Assembly (NCBI GenBank): GCA_002869065.1
Contig: PKTR01000001.1
Location: 301,118-365,117, forward strand
DNA from: Hyphomicrobiales bacterium
GTDB taxonomy: Bacteria; Pseudomonadota; Alphaproteobacteria; Rhizobiales; Rhodobiaceae
Length of the DNA stretch: 64,000 nucleotides
Direction: 5' to 3'
Shown here: one piece after another, positions 18,810 to 27,903 of the stretch
How positions within the stretch are numbered: the stretch's first letter is position 1
How the letters are laid out: each line of letters opens with the position of its first letter
The notes under the pieces: generated by a model
Database searches by the model: none
What the model saw: only the letters and a program-made list of their open reading frames with translations
What the model was told of the DNA's origin: nothing
Program-made: the position numbers and the translations under genes

Positions 18810-20039
18810 ATGCAGGCGGCTACGGTGAAAAAGGGACTGCTGGTGCTCGTCCTGTTGGGACTGAGCGCGATTCTTGTCGGTGCGATCGCCATGCGGGTCA
18901 TCGGCGAAGAGGCGGGGTCGAACTCCTACGCGCTGCTCGCAGAAGCCTTCCTCAATGGCAAACTGTCCGTCGAGCGCTGCTTCGATGGCGACTGCGCCGT
19001 TTTCAACGGCCAGACCTACATCATCTTCCCGCCAGTGCCGGCACTGCTGGTGATGCCTTTCGTTGCGCTGTGGGGCGCCGATTTCGCGCATTTCATGGTG
19101 ATTTCGCTGGCGCTGTTCGTGCTGACGGGCGCGCTGTGGTGGCAGATCTTCCTGCGCATCGGCTGCGACAACGCACTGGCCGCGCTGCTCGTCGTCGCCT
19201 TCCTGTTTTCGACGCCGGTGCACCACGTCACGCTGCGCGGCGACAGCATCTGGTTCTTCGCCCAGATCGTCGCCGTCACGCTCATCACGCTGGCGATCTG
19301 GAGCGCCTTCGTCTGGCGCAGCCCGATTGCCGTCGGCCTTTTCATCGGCCTGGCGTTGCTGACTCGGCAGATGAGCATTCTCTACATGCCGTTCTTCTTC
19401 GTGCTGACGACGCCGGCCGACCGCTCGATCTTTGCCGTCGACCGTGCCGCAATCATACGGCTGCTGAAGCTGGCGCTGTTCCCGGCACTCGCGATCGCGA
19501 TCTACTTCGCCTACAACTATGTCCGCTTCGGCGACATGCTGCAGACCGGCTACGCCTATATCTTCCCCGCGGAGCAGGCCACGGATCAGGACAATTTCAT
19601 CGAGTTCCGCGTTCGCGAAGTCGGTCTGTTTTCAAAGGATTATCTGCTCTACAACGTGCTCTACATGTTCCTGCAGGGACCGCATGTCGAGTTCGCCGGC
19701 AAGTATCTGACGGAACTCAAAGGCCTCGATGCAGGCGGCGTCGCGCTGTTCATCGGCGCGCCGTTCCTGTTGTTCTATTTCCTTGCCAAGTGGGACCGGA
19801 ATTTCCTGTTCGCTTCGCTGACGATCCTCGTCATCGCCGGCGTCACCCTGTTCTACCACTCGAACGGGTTCGCCCAGTACAGCATCCAGCGCTACACGCT
19901 CGACTGGTTGCCGCTGGCAATGCTGTTCGTAGCGGTGGCTGTCAGGAACGAGAACAAGGCCATCCTCGGCCTTCTGGTTGCGCACGGCATGGTGCTGACG
20001 ATCGGCATGCAGGGCGTGGCCTTTCTGGTCAATCGCTGA
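18810..20039 (+). CDS. Polytopic membrane protein, possible GT-C glycosyltransferase
   Basis: The 409-residue product has about ten hydrophobic segments and begins at an ATG behind CAGGGGAT. After the first membrane helix comes an extracytoplasmic loop with GSNSYALLAEAFLNG, a CFDGDC cysteine pair and NGQTYIIFPPVPALL. An acidic first loop followed by a membrane-reentry FPP motif resembles GT-C/family 39 glycosyltransferases, which use polyprenyl-phosphate sugars. LTRQMS after a later helix also fits. I cannot name a substrate. There is no sugar-transfer gene nearby, so it stands alone between a methyltransferase and the convergent DUF2155 gene. Confidence 0.6.
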   Translation: MQAATVKKGLLVLVLLGLSAILVGAIAMRVIGEEAGSNSYALLAEAFLNGKLSVERCFDGDCAVFNGQTYIIFPPVPALLVMPFVALWGADFAHFMVISLALFVLTGALWWQIFLRIGCDNALAALLVVAFLFSTPVHHVTLRGDSIWFFAQIVAVTLITLAIWSAFVWRSPIAVGLFIGLALLTRQMSILYMPFFFVLTTPADRSIFAVDRAAIIRLLKLALFPALAIAIYFAYNYVRFGDMLQTGYAYIFPAEQATDQDNFIEFRVREVGLFSKDYLLYNVLYMFLQGPHVEFAGKYLTELKGLDAGGVALFIGAPFLLFYFLAKWDRNFLFASLTILVIAGVTLFYHSNGFAQYSIQRYTLDWLPLAMLFVAVAVRNENKAILGLLVAHGMVLTIGMQGVAFLVNR

Positions 20040-20088
20040 TTTGGCGCTGACCGGGCACGTGGCTGCGGATTTTCCTAGAGAGATCTAA

Positions 20089-20721
20089 TCAGAACAGCGG
20101 CTTGGCGCGCGGGCGCGGCGCGTCAGGTGAGGGGGTGCCGCCATCGGTGCCGTTCGGGTCAGCCGCCGCGCCGTTCTGATCGGTCGTGCCGTTACCATCC
20201 TGGACTTCCGGCTCGATCGAGGCTTCGCCGTCGCCGGTCAGCGGCGGCACGCTGGTCTGTTCGCCAAGCTCGTCACCGGCCTTCGGCGTTCCCGTGGACC
20301 GCGAGTTCGGATCCGGCACGGTCGACGACGACTTACACTGCGTCAGCCAGATATCGTAGACGGGGTGCTCGACCGCGTGCAGGCCGGGGCTGTCGGCGAA
20401 CATCCAGCCGGTGAAGATGCGGCGCACCTTGTTGTCGAGCGTGATTTCGTCGATCTCGACGAACGACGTCGTCTTTGGCGTTTCCGTCAGCGGCCGATTG
20501 TAGCAGACCCGCGGCGTGACCTGCAGCGCGCCGAACTGCACCGTCTCGTCGATATAGACGTCGAAGGTGATGATCCGCCCGGTGATCTTGTCGAGCCCGG
20601 AGAACTCCGCGACCTTGTTGGCGATTGCCTCGGCCGACGCCGGCGAAAACGACGCAAGGCCGATACCGCCGGCAAGGACGATGCCGGATGCAATTGATCG
20701 GACGGAGCGGGAAATGGCCAT
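20089..20721 (-). CDS. DUF2155 domain-containing exported protein
   Basis: The ATG at 20721 gives a 210-residue protein with a signal sequence ending near PASAEA. It is followed by the DUF2155 domain, recognised by GRIITFDVYIDETVQFG, TPRVCYNR and FTGWMFADSPGLHAVEHP. Two conserved cysteines (CYNR and LTQCK) may pair in the periplasm. The last 60 residues are Pro/Thr/Asp/Gly-rich and look disordered. The domain is widespread in alphaproteobacteria with no established role. It is divergent from the amidase gene. Confidence 0.85.
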   Translation of the reverse strand: MAISRSVRSIASGIVLAGGIGLASFSPASAEAIANKVAEFSGLDKITGRIITFDVYIDETVQFGALQVTPRVCYNRPLTETPKTTSFVEIDEITLDNKVRRIFTGWMFADSPGLHAVEHPVYDIWLTQCKSSSTVPDPNSRSTGTPKAGDELGEQTSVPPLTGDGEASIEPEVQDGNGTTDQNGAAADPNGTDGGTPSPDAPRPRAKPLF

Positions 20722-20857
20722 GGCGCTGATTTTCAAAGTCGTGCGGTGTTTCGCGAGATTCTGATGATCTAACACCCGAATATCGCGGCGAAAAGGTGTC
20801 TTTGTTGCAACGGTACGAGAAATCCGGGCCAATCGTGCCGCTCTTTCGTCAATCCCA

Positions 20858-20865
20858 GGTTAACC
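20858..20865. promoter_or_regulatory. GGTTAACC palindrome, CtrA-type half site
   Basis: GGTTAACC lies 54 bases before the chosen amidase start; its TTAACC followed by AA resembles the CtrA half-site TTAACCAT. CtrA commonly controls cell-division genes in alphaproteobacteria, and the downstream gene is a septal-type amidase. A second half site at the expected spacing is not evident, so the call is weak. Confidence 0.3.
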
Positions 20866-20919
20866 AACATTGGCCTATGGCTTATGGTCGACACGCCTCA
20901 AAATGGGAAAATTGACGCG

Positions 20920-22200
20920 ATGGCCGTGAACGGCATGGTGATCCGGACGGGAAGGGCACTGGCCCTGCTCGCGGCGCTTTGTTTCGCCGCGCCATCCGCC
21001 TATGCCACGGCGAAAGACGGCGTTGCGGATGAGTCCGCGGCCGTTGTTGCCAGTGCCGCCCGTATCGCCGGAGACGACAGCAGAACCCGCTTCATTCTCG
21101 ACCTCGACGGCGATATCGAGTTCACCGCGTTCCTGTTACCCGACCCCTATCGCATCATTGTCGATTTGCCGCAGATCGATTTTTCGCTCGGCGAAACGGC
21201 AAAGGAGCCGGGACGCGGCCTGATTACGGCCTGGCGCTATGGCCGATTCGCGCGGGGCCAGTCGCGCATCGTGCTGGACACCTCGGCGCCTGCGCGAATC
21301 GACAAGTCCTTCGTTCTGCCCGCCGTCGGCGAACAGCCGGCCCGCCTCGTGATCGATCTGGTCAAGACCAGCCACGAGGATTTCCTCGCCGAGGCCGCCA
21401 AGCAGCGTGGCAGTATCGCCGCAAGCCATCACAAGGGTGATCGCCTGCCGGTCCGCACGGGCAGCATCGACCGCCCGCTGATCGTTATCGACCCGGGGCA
21501 CGGCGGCCTCGATACCGGCACGGTCGGGCCGGGCGGCAGCATCGAGAAAGCTGTCGTGCTCGAGTTTTCCCTCGCCCTGAAAAAACAGCTCGAGGCGAGC
21601 GGGCGCTTCGATGTCCGTATGACGCGCAAGGACGACACGTTCATTGCCTTGCGCAAGCGTGTCGACTTCGCCCGCAATCTGAACGCCGACCTGTTCATTT
21701 CGGTTCATGCCGATTCTGTGCGCGAGAAGCATGTGCGCGGTGCATCGGTCTATACGCTGTCGGAAAAGGCGTCGGATCGTGAAGCCGAGTTGCTCGCGGC
21801 CAAGGAAAACAAGTCCGACATCATCGCCGGGCTGGAATATGAGGAGAAGTCGAACGACGTCGCCGATATCCTGATCGATCTGGCGCGTCGGGAGACCAAG
21901 AGCTTCTCGACGTTTTTTGCCAATACGCTGACGGTAGAACTCAAAAGCGCGACGCGGCTGGTCAATCGCCCGCAGCGGGCTGCCGGGTTCCGGGTTCTCA
22001 AGGCGCCGGACGTTCCCTCGATCCTTGTCGAACTCGGATTTTTGTCGAACAAGCACGATGAGCAGCTGCTCACCTCCGAGGAGTGGCGCCAGCGTACCGC
22101 CGAATCCATGCGTGTCGCTGTCGAGCGGTTCTTCGCGCCGCGCTTCGCAGCGTCAGGTCGTGATCGGGCCGTGGCGACTGTTGCGTCGGAACAACAGTAG
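20920..22200 (+). CDS. amiC: Periplasmic N-acetylmuramoyl-L-alanine amidase
   Basis: The enzyme cleaves the amide bond between muramic acid and stem peptide, typically to separate daughter cells. A signal sequence ending near SAYA precedes an AMIN domain (about residues 45-140, RFILDLDGDIEF). The Amidase_3 domain follows, with zinc ligands in VIDPGHGGLD, a glutamate in EKAVVLEFS and a histidine in SVHADS. The catalytic glutamate is in SILVELGFLSN. I chose the ATG at 20920; 20884 and 20935 are alternatives. The next gene encodes PBP1A. An AmiC-type name fits the AMIN-amidase layout but is inferred. Confidence 0.9.
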   Translation: MAVNGMVIRTGRALALLAALCFAAPSAYATAKDGVADESAAVVASAARIAGDDSRTRFILDLDGDIEFTAFLLPDPYRIIVDLPQIDFSLGETAKEPGRGLITAWRYGRFARGQSRIVLDTSAPARIDKSFVLPAVGEQPARLVIDLVKTSHEDFLAEAAKQRGSIAASHHKGDRLPVRTGSIDRPLIVIDPGHGGLDTGTVGPGGSIEKAVVLEFSLALKKQLEASGRFDVRMTRKDDTFIALRKRVDFARNLNADLFISVHADSVREKHVRGASVYTLSEKASDREAELLAAKENKSDIIAGLEYEEKSNDVADILIDLARRETKSFSTFFANTLTVELKSATRLVNRPQRAAGFRVLKAPDVPSILVELGFLSNKHDEQLLTSEEWRQRTAESMRVAVERFFAPRFAASGRDRAVATVASEQQ

Positions 22201-22479
22201 CGTCGCAGCTTTGCCATAAACTTGAAAAACAGTGGCAATGGTCCTACTCGGAAGACGGCGACCGGCAGGGGGTCGACGATAATCAAAGTGAGTCCGGCGA
22301 TCGGGCAGCGGATTTGACGCCGCGATCAGGATCGTTGGAACAGGACCCGAACGGGCGGCAAGAGGTCTATCGCGCTGCGAAAGCGCGCTGGAGCTGCCCC
22401 GTAAAGATGATTTCGACCGCGAAGCAGGCTTCCAAGGGGCTTTGGCTTCTCCCGGTCGAGTGAGATGCGAGCCGGCTGT

Positions 22480-24954
22480 ATGAAGTTTTTCATCAAGCTA
22501 TTCGGATATTTTTTCGGCATCGGCGCGGTGTTTTTCATCGTGCTCGGCGCCGGCGTTTGGCTTTACCTCAACGAGATTTCCCAGGATCTTCCCGACTATA
22601 CGGCGCTGAAGAACTACGAGCCGCCGGTGATGACCCGAATCCATGCAGCCGACGGCAGCCTGATCGCGGAATACGCCCGCGAACGGCGCATGTTCCTGCC
22701 CATCCAGGCGGTTCCCGACCTGCTGAAGAACGCCTTCATGGCGGCGGAAGACAAGAATTTCTACAGCCACCCGGGTATCGATCCGCAGGGCATCGGCCGC
22801 GCGATCGTCGTCAACCTGCGCAACCGCGGGTCCGGCCGGCGCATGGTCGGCGCGTCGACCATTACCCAGCAGGTTGCGAAGAACTTCCTGCTGACCAACG
22901 AATACAGCTACAAGCGCAAGATCCGCGAAGCGATCCTGGCGCTGCGTATCGAACAGGCCTTTTCCAAGGACGAGATTCTCGAACTCTATCTGAACGAGAT
23001 CTATCTCGGCTTCAGCTCCTACGGCGTTGCCGCGGCCTCGCTGCTCTACTTCGACAAATCGGTGCAGGAACTGACGCTCGCCGAGGCGGCCTATCTCGCC
23101 GCGCTTCCGAAAGGGCCGGAGAACTACCATCCGTTCCGCCAGCCCGAGCGCGCCATCGAGCGCCGCAACTGGGTGATCGACCGCATGGTCGATAACAGCA
23201 TGGTGAGCACCGAGGCGGCCGAAAAGGCCAAGGCACAGCCGCTCAAGGTGACGCCGCGCACCACCGGTCCGCACCTGTTCGCGTCGGAATATTTCGCCGA
23301 GGAAGTCCGCCGCCAGCTGGCCGAGCGCTACGGCACCAAGGGCCTCTACGAAGGCGGGCTCTCCGTTCGCACCACGCTCGATCCGAAAATCCAGGAACTC
23401 GCCCGCAAGGCGCTGATGGACGGGCTGGTCGATTTCGACCGCAAACGCCGCGGCTGGCGTGGGCCTGTGGCCCAGCTTCAGCTCGCGCCCGGCGCCGACT
23501 GGGGCGAGCCGCTGTCGAAAATCACCGCCTATTCCGACGTACCCGAATGGCAGCTCGCCGTCGTGCTGTCGAGCGGTGAGGACAGCGCACAAATCGGCCT
23601 GCAGCCCGAGACCCTTGTGTCAGGCAAGCTCTCCAAGACCCGCGCGACCGCGACCGTCCCGCTGGAGCATGTCAAATGGGCTATCTGGGAAGACGGGCCG
23701 AAAAAACGCCAGAAAATCAGGCGCGTCGACGACGTCCTGACGCCGGGTGACGTGGTCTATGTCGAGAAGGACGCAGAAGGCGGCGATACCACCTTTGTAT
23801 TGCGCCAGATCCCGGAAGTATCCGGCGCCATCGTCGTCATCGATCCGCATACCGGCCGTGTTCTCGCCATGGTCGGCGGCTTCTCGTTCTCCGAAAGCGA
23901 GTTCAACCGCGCCACGCAGGCTTATCGCCAGCCCGGTTCGTCGTTCAAACCCTTTGTCTACGCCGCCGCGCTGGACAACGGCTACACGCCGTCGAGCGTG
24001 GTGCTCGATGCGCCGATCTCGCTGCCCATGGGCAATGGCAAGATGTGGACGCCGAAAAACTACGGCGGCAAGTTCTACGGTCCCTCGACGCTGCGCCTCG
24101 GTATCGAGCGTTCGCGTAACGTCATGACCGTGCGGCTTGCCAAGGACATGGGCATGGCGCTGGTTGCTGAATACGCCAAGCGCTTCGGCATCTACGACAA
24201 TCTGATGCCGGTGCTGTCGATGGCGCTCTGCGCCGGCGAGACCACCGTGATGCGCATGACGACCGCGTTCTCGATGCTCGCCAATGGTGGTCGCAAGGTG
24301 ACGCCGACGCTGATCGACCGCATCCAGAACCGCCGCGGCAAGACCATCTACAAGCACGACGAGCGGATCTGCGAGACCTGCGAGGTCAGCGCCTGGCTCA
24401 ATCAGGAAGAGCCGGAACTGATCGACAATCGCGAGCAGGTGCTCGATCCGATGACCGCCTATCAGATCACCTCGATGATGGAAGGCGTGGTCAAGCGCGG
24501 CACGGCGCCGATCGTGCGCGAAGTCGGCAAGCCGGTCGCCGGCAAGACCGGCACCACCAATGATGAGCGCGACGCCTGGTTCGTCGGCTTCTCGCCCGAC
24601 CTCGCCGCCGGCGTCTATGTCGGCTACGACAAGCCGCGCCCGATGGGACGTGGCGCCACCGGTGGCCATGTCGCGGCGCCGATCTTCAAGAACTTCATGA
24701 TCGCCGCGCTGTCCGACAAGCCGGCCGTCGAGTTCCGCGTGCCGCAGGGCATCAACCTGATTGCCATCAACCGGCGTACAGGTCTTCGCGCCTCGCCGGG
24801 CGGCCAGGATGTGATCCTGGAAGCGTTCAAGCCGGGCACCGGCCCGCCCGACACCTATTCGATTATCGGTTTCGAGGACAATATGGGCCAGCCGCACACG
24901 GTCAGCCCGGACGCCGCACGCGCGGTGTTGACCTCACCGGGTGGTCTCTATTAA
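22480..24954 (+). CDS. mrcA: Penicillin-binding protein 1A, bifunctional
   Basis: This class A PBP polymerises glycan strands and cross-links them. After a single N-terminal membrane anchor comes a GT51 domain with EDKNFYSHPGID and the GASTITQQVAKN signature. The transpeptidase domain follows, with SxxK in GSSFKPF, SxN in ERSRNVM and KTGTTND. An OB-like inserted domain lies between them. Two possible starts exist (22465 and 22480); I used the second because the protein then begins with the anchor. The 824-residue length is normal for alphaproteobacterial PBP1A. Confidence 0.95.
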   Translation: MKFFIKLFGYFFGIGAVFFIVLGAGVWLYLNEISQDLPDYTALKNYEPPVMTRIHAADGSLIAEYARERRMFLPIQAVPDLLKNAFMAAEDKNFYSHPGIDPQGIGRAIVVNLRNRGSGRRMVGASTITQQVAKNFLLTNEYSYKRKIREAILALRIEQAFSKDEILELYLNEIYLGFSSYGVAAASLLYFDKSVQELTLAEAAYLAALPKGPENYHPFRQPERAIERRNWVIDRMVDNSMVSTEAAEKAKAQPLKVTPRTTGPHLFASEYFAEEVRRQLAERYGTKGLYEGGLSVRTTLDPKIQELARKALMDGLVDFDRKRRGWRGPVAQLQLAPGADWGEPLSKITAYSDVPEWQLAVVLSSGEDSAQIGLQPETLVSGKLSKTRATATVPLEHVKWAIWEDGPKKRQKIRRVDDVLTPGDVVYVEKDAEGGDTTFVLRQIPEVSGAIVVIDPHTGRVLAMVGGFSFSESEFNRATQAYRQPGSSFKPFVYAAALDNGYTPSSVVLDAPISLPMGNGKMWTPKNYGGKFYGPSTLRLGIERSRNVMTVRLAKDMGMALVAEYAKRFGIYDNLMPVLSMALCAGETTVMRMTTAFSMLANGGRKVTPTLIDRIQNRRGKTIYKHDERICETCEVSAWLNQEEPELIDNREQVLDPMTAYQITSMMEGVVKRGTAPIVREVGKPVAGKTGTTNDERDAWFVGFSPDLAAGVYVGYDKPRPMGRGATGGHVAAPIFKNFMIAALSDKPAVEFRVPQGINLIAINRRTGLRASPGGQDVILEAFKPGTGPPDTYSIIGFEDNMGQPHTVSPDAARAVLTSPGGLY

Positions 24955-24988
24955 TCCCTGATCCGTCGGATTGAGGCGCATTGTGTAC

Positions 24989-25016
24989 GCCGCCGCTGGG
25001 GCAACCTCGCGGCGGC
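24989..25016 (+). terminator. Weak hairpin after PBP1A gene
   Basis: GCCGCCGC and GCGGCGGC form an 8-bp stem with a 12-base loop 35 bases after the mrcA stop. The downstream TGTTGCG is only weakly T-rich, so it is a partial terminator candidate at best. It may also only shield the message end. Confidence 0.35.
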
Positions 25017-25090
25017 TGTTGCGCCGGATACGGCAGTGAAAGACCCGCCAACGCGCCACGAAGGCGACAAGAACAGGTAAGTGTCCAACA

Positions 25091-26207
25091 ATGCGCGCTG
25101 AAATGCAGTCCGTCGTTGACGAAATCAAGCAGGCCATCAGCCTGCTGAGGAGGCATCTTTGACTGGGATGCCGCTCAAGCCCGCCTTTCCGAACTGAACG
25201 AGAAGGTCGAGGACCCCAACCTTTGGGACGATGCGGAAGCCGCGCAGAAGATCATGCGCGAACGCACCCAGCTCGAGGACAGCCTGAAATTCGTCGGCGA
25301 TCTCGACCAGCGTCTCAATGATGGTATGGAGCTGATCGAACTCGGAGAGCTGGAAGACGAGGAAGGCATCGTCACCGAAGCCGAGGAGGGTCTGAAGACC
25401 CTGCATGCCGAAGTTTCCCGCAGGCAGATCGAGATGCTGCTGTCGGGCGAGGCCGACCCCAACGACACCTATATCGAAGTGCATGCCGGCGCCGGCGGCA
25501 CCGAGAGCCAGGACTGGGCAAATATGCTCCTGCGCATGTATCTGCGCTGGGCCGAGCAGAGCGGCTACAAGACAGAGGTGCTGGAAGTTCACGACGGCGA
25601 AGAAGCCGGCATCAAGTCGGCGACCGTGCAGATCAAGGGCCTCAACGCCTATGGCTGGCTGAAGACTGAATCCGGCGTTCACCGGCTGGTTCGCATCTCG
25701 CCCTATGACAGCCAGGCCCGCCGTCACACCAGTTTCGCCAGTGTCTGGGTTTATCCGGTTGTCGATGATGCGATCGCCATCGATGTGCCCGAAAGCGAAG
25801 TGCGCATCGATACCTACCGGGCGTCGGGCGCCGGCGGCCAGCACGTCAACACCACCGACTCGGCGGTGCGTATCACGCATATCCCGACCGGTATCGTCGT
25901 GCAGTGTCAGAACGAACGCTCGCAGCACAAGAACCGCGCCACCGCGTGGTCGATGCTGAATGCCCGTCTGTACGAGTTGGAGCTGCAGAAGCGTGAGGAC
26001 GAGGCCAACGCCAACGCGGCTTCAAAGACCGAAATCGGCTGGGGTCACCAGATCCGCTCCTACGTCCTCCAGCCCTATCAGCTGGTTAAGGATCTGCGTA
26101 CGGGCGTTGAAAACACCAGCCCGGACGACGTCCTCGGCGGCGATCTCGATGCCTTCATGGAAGCGGCCCTCGCACAACGCGTGCATGGTGACGAGAAGGC
26201 CAGCTAG
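25091..26207 (+). CDS. prfB: Peptide chain release factor 2, with programmed +1 frameshift
   Basis: RF2 releases peptides at UGA and UAA. The gene is split: frame 0 runs from ATG 25091 for 23 codons to an in-frame TGA at 25160-25162. Reading then resumes one base later, at GAC 25161-25163, and continues to 26207 for 371 residues in all. The spliced join reads ..[13 protein letters not shown], matching the family. The catalytic GGQ is in [10 protein letters not shown]. The anticodon-like tripeptide region precedes it. The frameshift makes RF2 synthesis depend on its own level. Treating the downstream ATG as a start would lose 54 residues. Confidence 0.96.
25148..25163 (+). promoter_or_regulatory. 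prfB programmed frameshift signal
   Basis: AGGAGG (25148-25153), three bases, then CTTTGAC (25157-25163). This is the classic RF2 autoregulatory site: an internal Shine-Dalgarno-like element three bases before a slippery CTT, followed by TGA C. The anti-Shine-Dalgarno match is a full six bases, which should favour efficient slippage. Confidence 0.95.
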
Positions 26208-26280
26208 AGCATTCTGGCGCGTCAACGCGGGGTGCGAAAAGTTGCAGACCGGCTTCGGCAGCTTCATCACTTGAACGAAC

Positions 26281-26310
26281 AACGGGCGGGGATTTCCCCG
26301 CCCGTTTGTT
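26281..26310. terminator. Bidirectional terminator between prfB and M23 gene
   Basis: An 11-bp perfect stem, AACGGGCGGGG with CCCCGCCCGTT, closes a four-base ATTT loop and is followed by TGTTCT on the plus strand. The flanking GAACAAC gives some U-richness on the other strand. It lies midway between the convergent prfB and M23 peptidase genes and probably serves both. Confidence 0.85.
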
Positions 26311-26344
26311 CTCGTACTCACACGATTTGAGGCGGAACCGGACT

Positions 26345-27658
26345 TCAGCGCAGGAAGGTGCGCAGTTCCTTGCCCGCATCGAGATAGGCGACCGGATCGA
26401 CTGCCTTGCCGCGCACGCGGGTCTCGTAGTGCAGATGCGGTCCGGTGCTGCGACCGGTCGAACCGACGCGTCCCAGTACATGCCCTGCCGGCACATAGGT
26501 GCCCTTCGTGACGAAGATCTTGCTCAGATGAGCATAACGGGTCACGAGGCCCTTGCCGTGGTCGATCTCGACACACCGTCCATAGCCGCCGAAACGGCCT
26601 GCGCGAATGACCTTGCCGGCAGCGGTCGCGCGCACCGGTGTACGGCGCGTGCCCTTGAAATCAATGCCGGTATGCATGGCCGGACGGCCGAGAAACGGAT
26701 CAAGACGCGCGCCATAGTGGCTGGTGACGCTTGAATTGCGGACAGGGCGGCGGATCGGCAGGCTGACGGCGACCTCGCGCAACTTCGTATACCGTTCGAG
26801 CGCCCGTTCCGCGCGGTCGATACGGGTCTGGAAATCGCCGCCGATGAGGGGAACGAAGGGGCCGCCCGTATTCTGCCCGGCGTCATCCTTCGCGGCGTCG
26901 CTTTTGCCCTCGATTTTGTGGGCAAGGCGCACACCAAGACCCTGGATTGTCGAGGCGATTGTGGAGCTGTCGGCCTCGGCGGCAACGGCGATAGCGTCGA
27001 GCGCGCTGGCCTGGCTGCGTGTAATTGTCAGCAGATTGGATTCGAGCTGACCAAGGCGCTTGTCCGGATCGGACAGGGCAGCGGATTTATCCTCAAGCGG
27101 CTTTTCGCTGGGGAAGGGCAGCATGCCTGCCTTCGCCGGTGCCTGTTCGGTGAACTCGCCGCCGATGCCGCCACCGACGCTGCCCGTGACATCGCCATCG
27201 GTGCTCGGCTTGGAAACGGGAATTGCCGTCGCAATCAGCCGAATGCCGCTTTGGCGCGCCTGCTCGATCACGGTGGCGACCTGGCTGTGGCGGCCTTTCA
27301 GCAAATCCTGCTGTGTCAGGAGTCGATCAAGCTTGCTCTCGAACGCTTCCTGATCGAGCAGCTGGCGGCTGGAAATCCGGTCAATTTCCGCGCGAAGCGC
27401 CGCGATACGGTCTTCATAGGCATGCTGCATTCGTGCCTGGCGGGCGAATGCCGCACCGATCAGATCGTCGCGATAAAACAGGTAGGTTGTGGCGCCCAGA
27501 TAGCCGAGGCCGAAAACGAGCACGAACACCAGAGAGGCGACCATCAGCACGGGATGAATCGTCAACGTTCGCACGCGATCGCCATTGGCGACCATGATTT
27601 TCGGGTACTCTCGGCGGCGGCCGAAACTCTGACGGTACTTCGGATGGATATCTGACAT
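26345..27658 (-). CDS. M23 family metallopeptidase, membrane-anchored
   Basis: This is a peptidoglycan endopeptidase of the LytM type, 437 residues. A basic cytoplasmic N-terminus leads into one membrane helix near residues 33-60, then a periplasmic coiled coil (about 70-160) and a Gly-rich linker. The C-terminal peptidase domain has zinc ligands in HTGIDFKG and the HLHYE motif, both complete, so it should be active. The architecture resembles rhizobial polar-growth M23 proteins. A CtrA-like box lies upstream. Confidence 0.9.
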   Translation of the reverse strand: MSDIHPKYRQSFGRRREYPKIMVANGDRVRTLTIHPVLMVASLVFVLVFGLGYLGATTYLFYRDDLIGAAFARQARMQHAYEDRIAALRAEIDRISSRQLLDQEAFESKLDRLLTQQDLLKGRHSQVATVIEQARQSGIRLIATAIPVSKPSTDGDVTGSVGGGIGGEFTEQAPAKAGMLPFPSEKPLEDKSAALSDPDKRLGQLESNLLTITRSQASALDAIAVAAEADSSTIASTIQGLGVRLAHKIEGKSDAAKDDAGQNTGGPFVPLIGGDFQTRIDRAERALERYTKLREVAVSLPIRRPVRNSSVTSHYGARLDPFLGRPAMHTGIDFKGTRRTPVRATAAGKVIRAGRFGGYGRCVEIDHGKGLVTRYAHLSKIFVTKGTYVPAGHVLGRVGSTGRSTGPHLHYETRVRGKAVDPVAYLDAGKELRTFLR

Positions 27659-27733
27659 CGCCTCGACCGCTACGGGTGAACAAGGGAACTCACAAGGTGA
27701 GCCGATCCGTCCCCGTAGTAGAGTTTATTAAGG

Positions 27734-27748
27734 TTAATATTCTTTTAC
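27734..27748. promoter_or_regulatory. CtrA-like box upstream of M23 gene
   Basis: TTAA, seven bases, TTAC: one mismatch from the CtrA consensus TTAA-N7-TTAA. It sits 76 bases upstream of the M23 peptidase start, inside an AT-rich island in otherwise GC-rich DNA. An overlapping ATTAAGGTTAAT dyad starts four bases before it. This suggests cell-cycle control, but the identity of the binding protein is inferred. Confidence 0.4.
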
Positions 27749-27903
27749 CTGGCTGAATTCCGGCCCCATCCGAAGGGTCTGAAATGCGGCAAAGAAATCG
27801 GAGCGATCCGCAACGGATTGGGTACAGGAAAGGCGCGTGAAAACCCTGCAATTCGAAATCGAATTCAGGAGAATAGTCCCAGAAAATCGGGGGTTTCGGC
27901 CGT

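Noticed and set aside
25254-26207. Shortened prfB starting at an internal ATG
   Set aside because: The upstream frame-0 segment joins perfectly at a standard RF2 frameshift site, giving the full family length.
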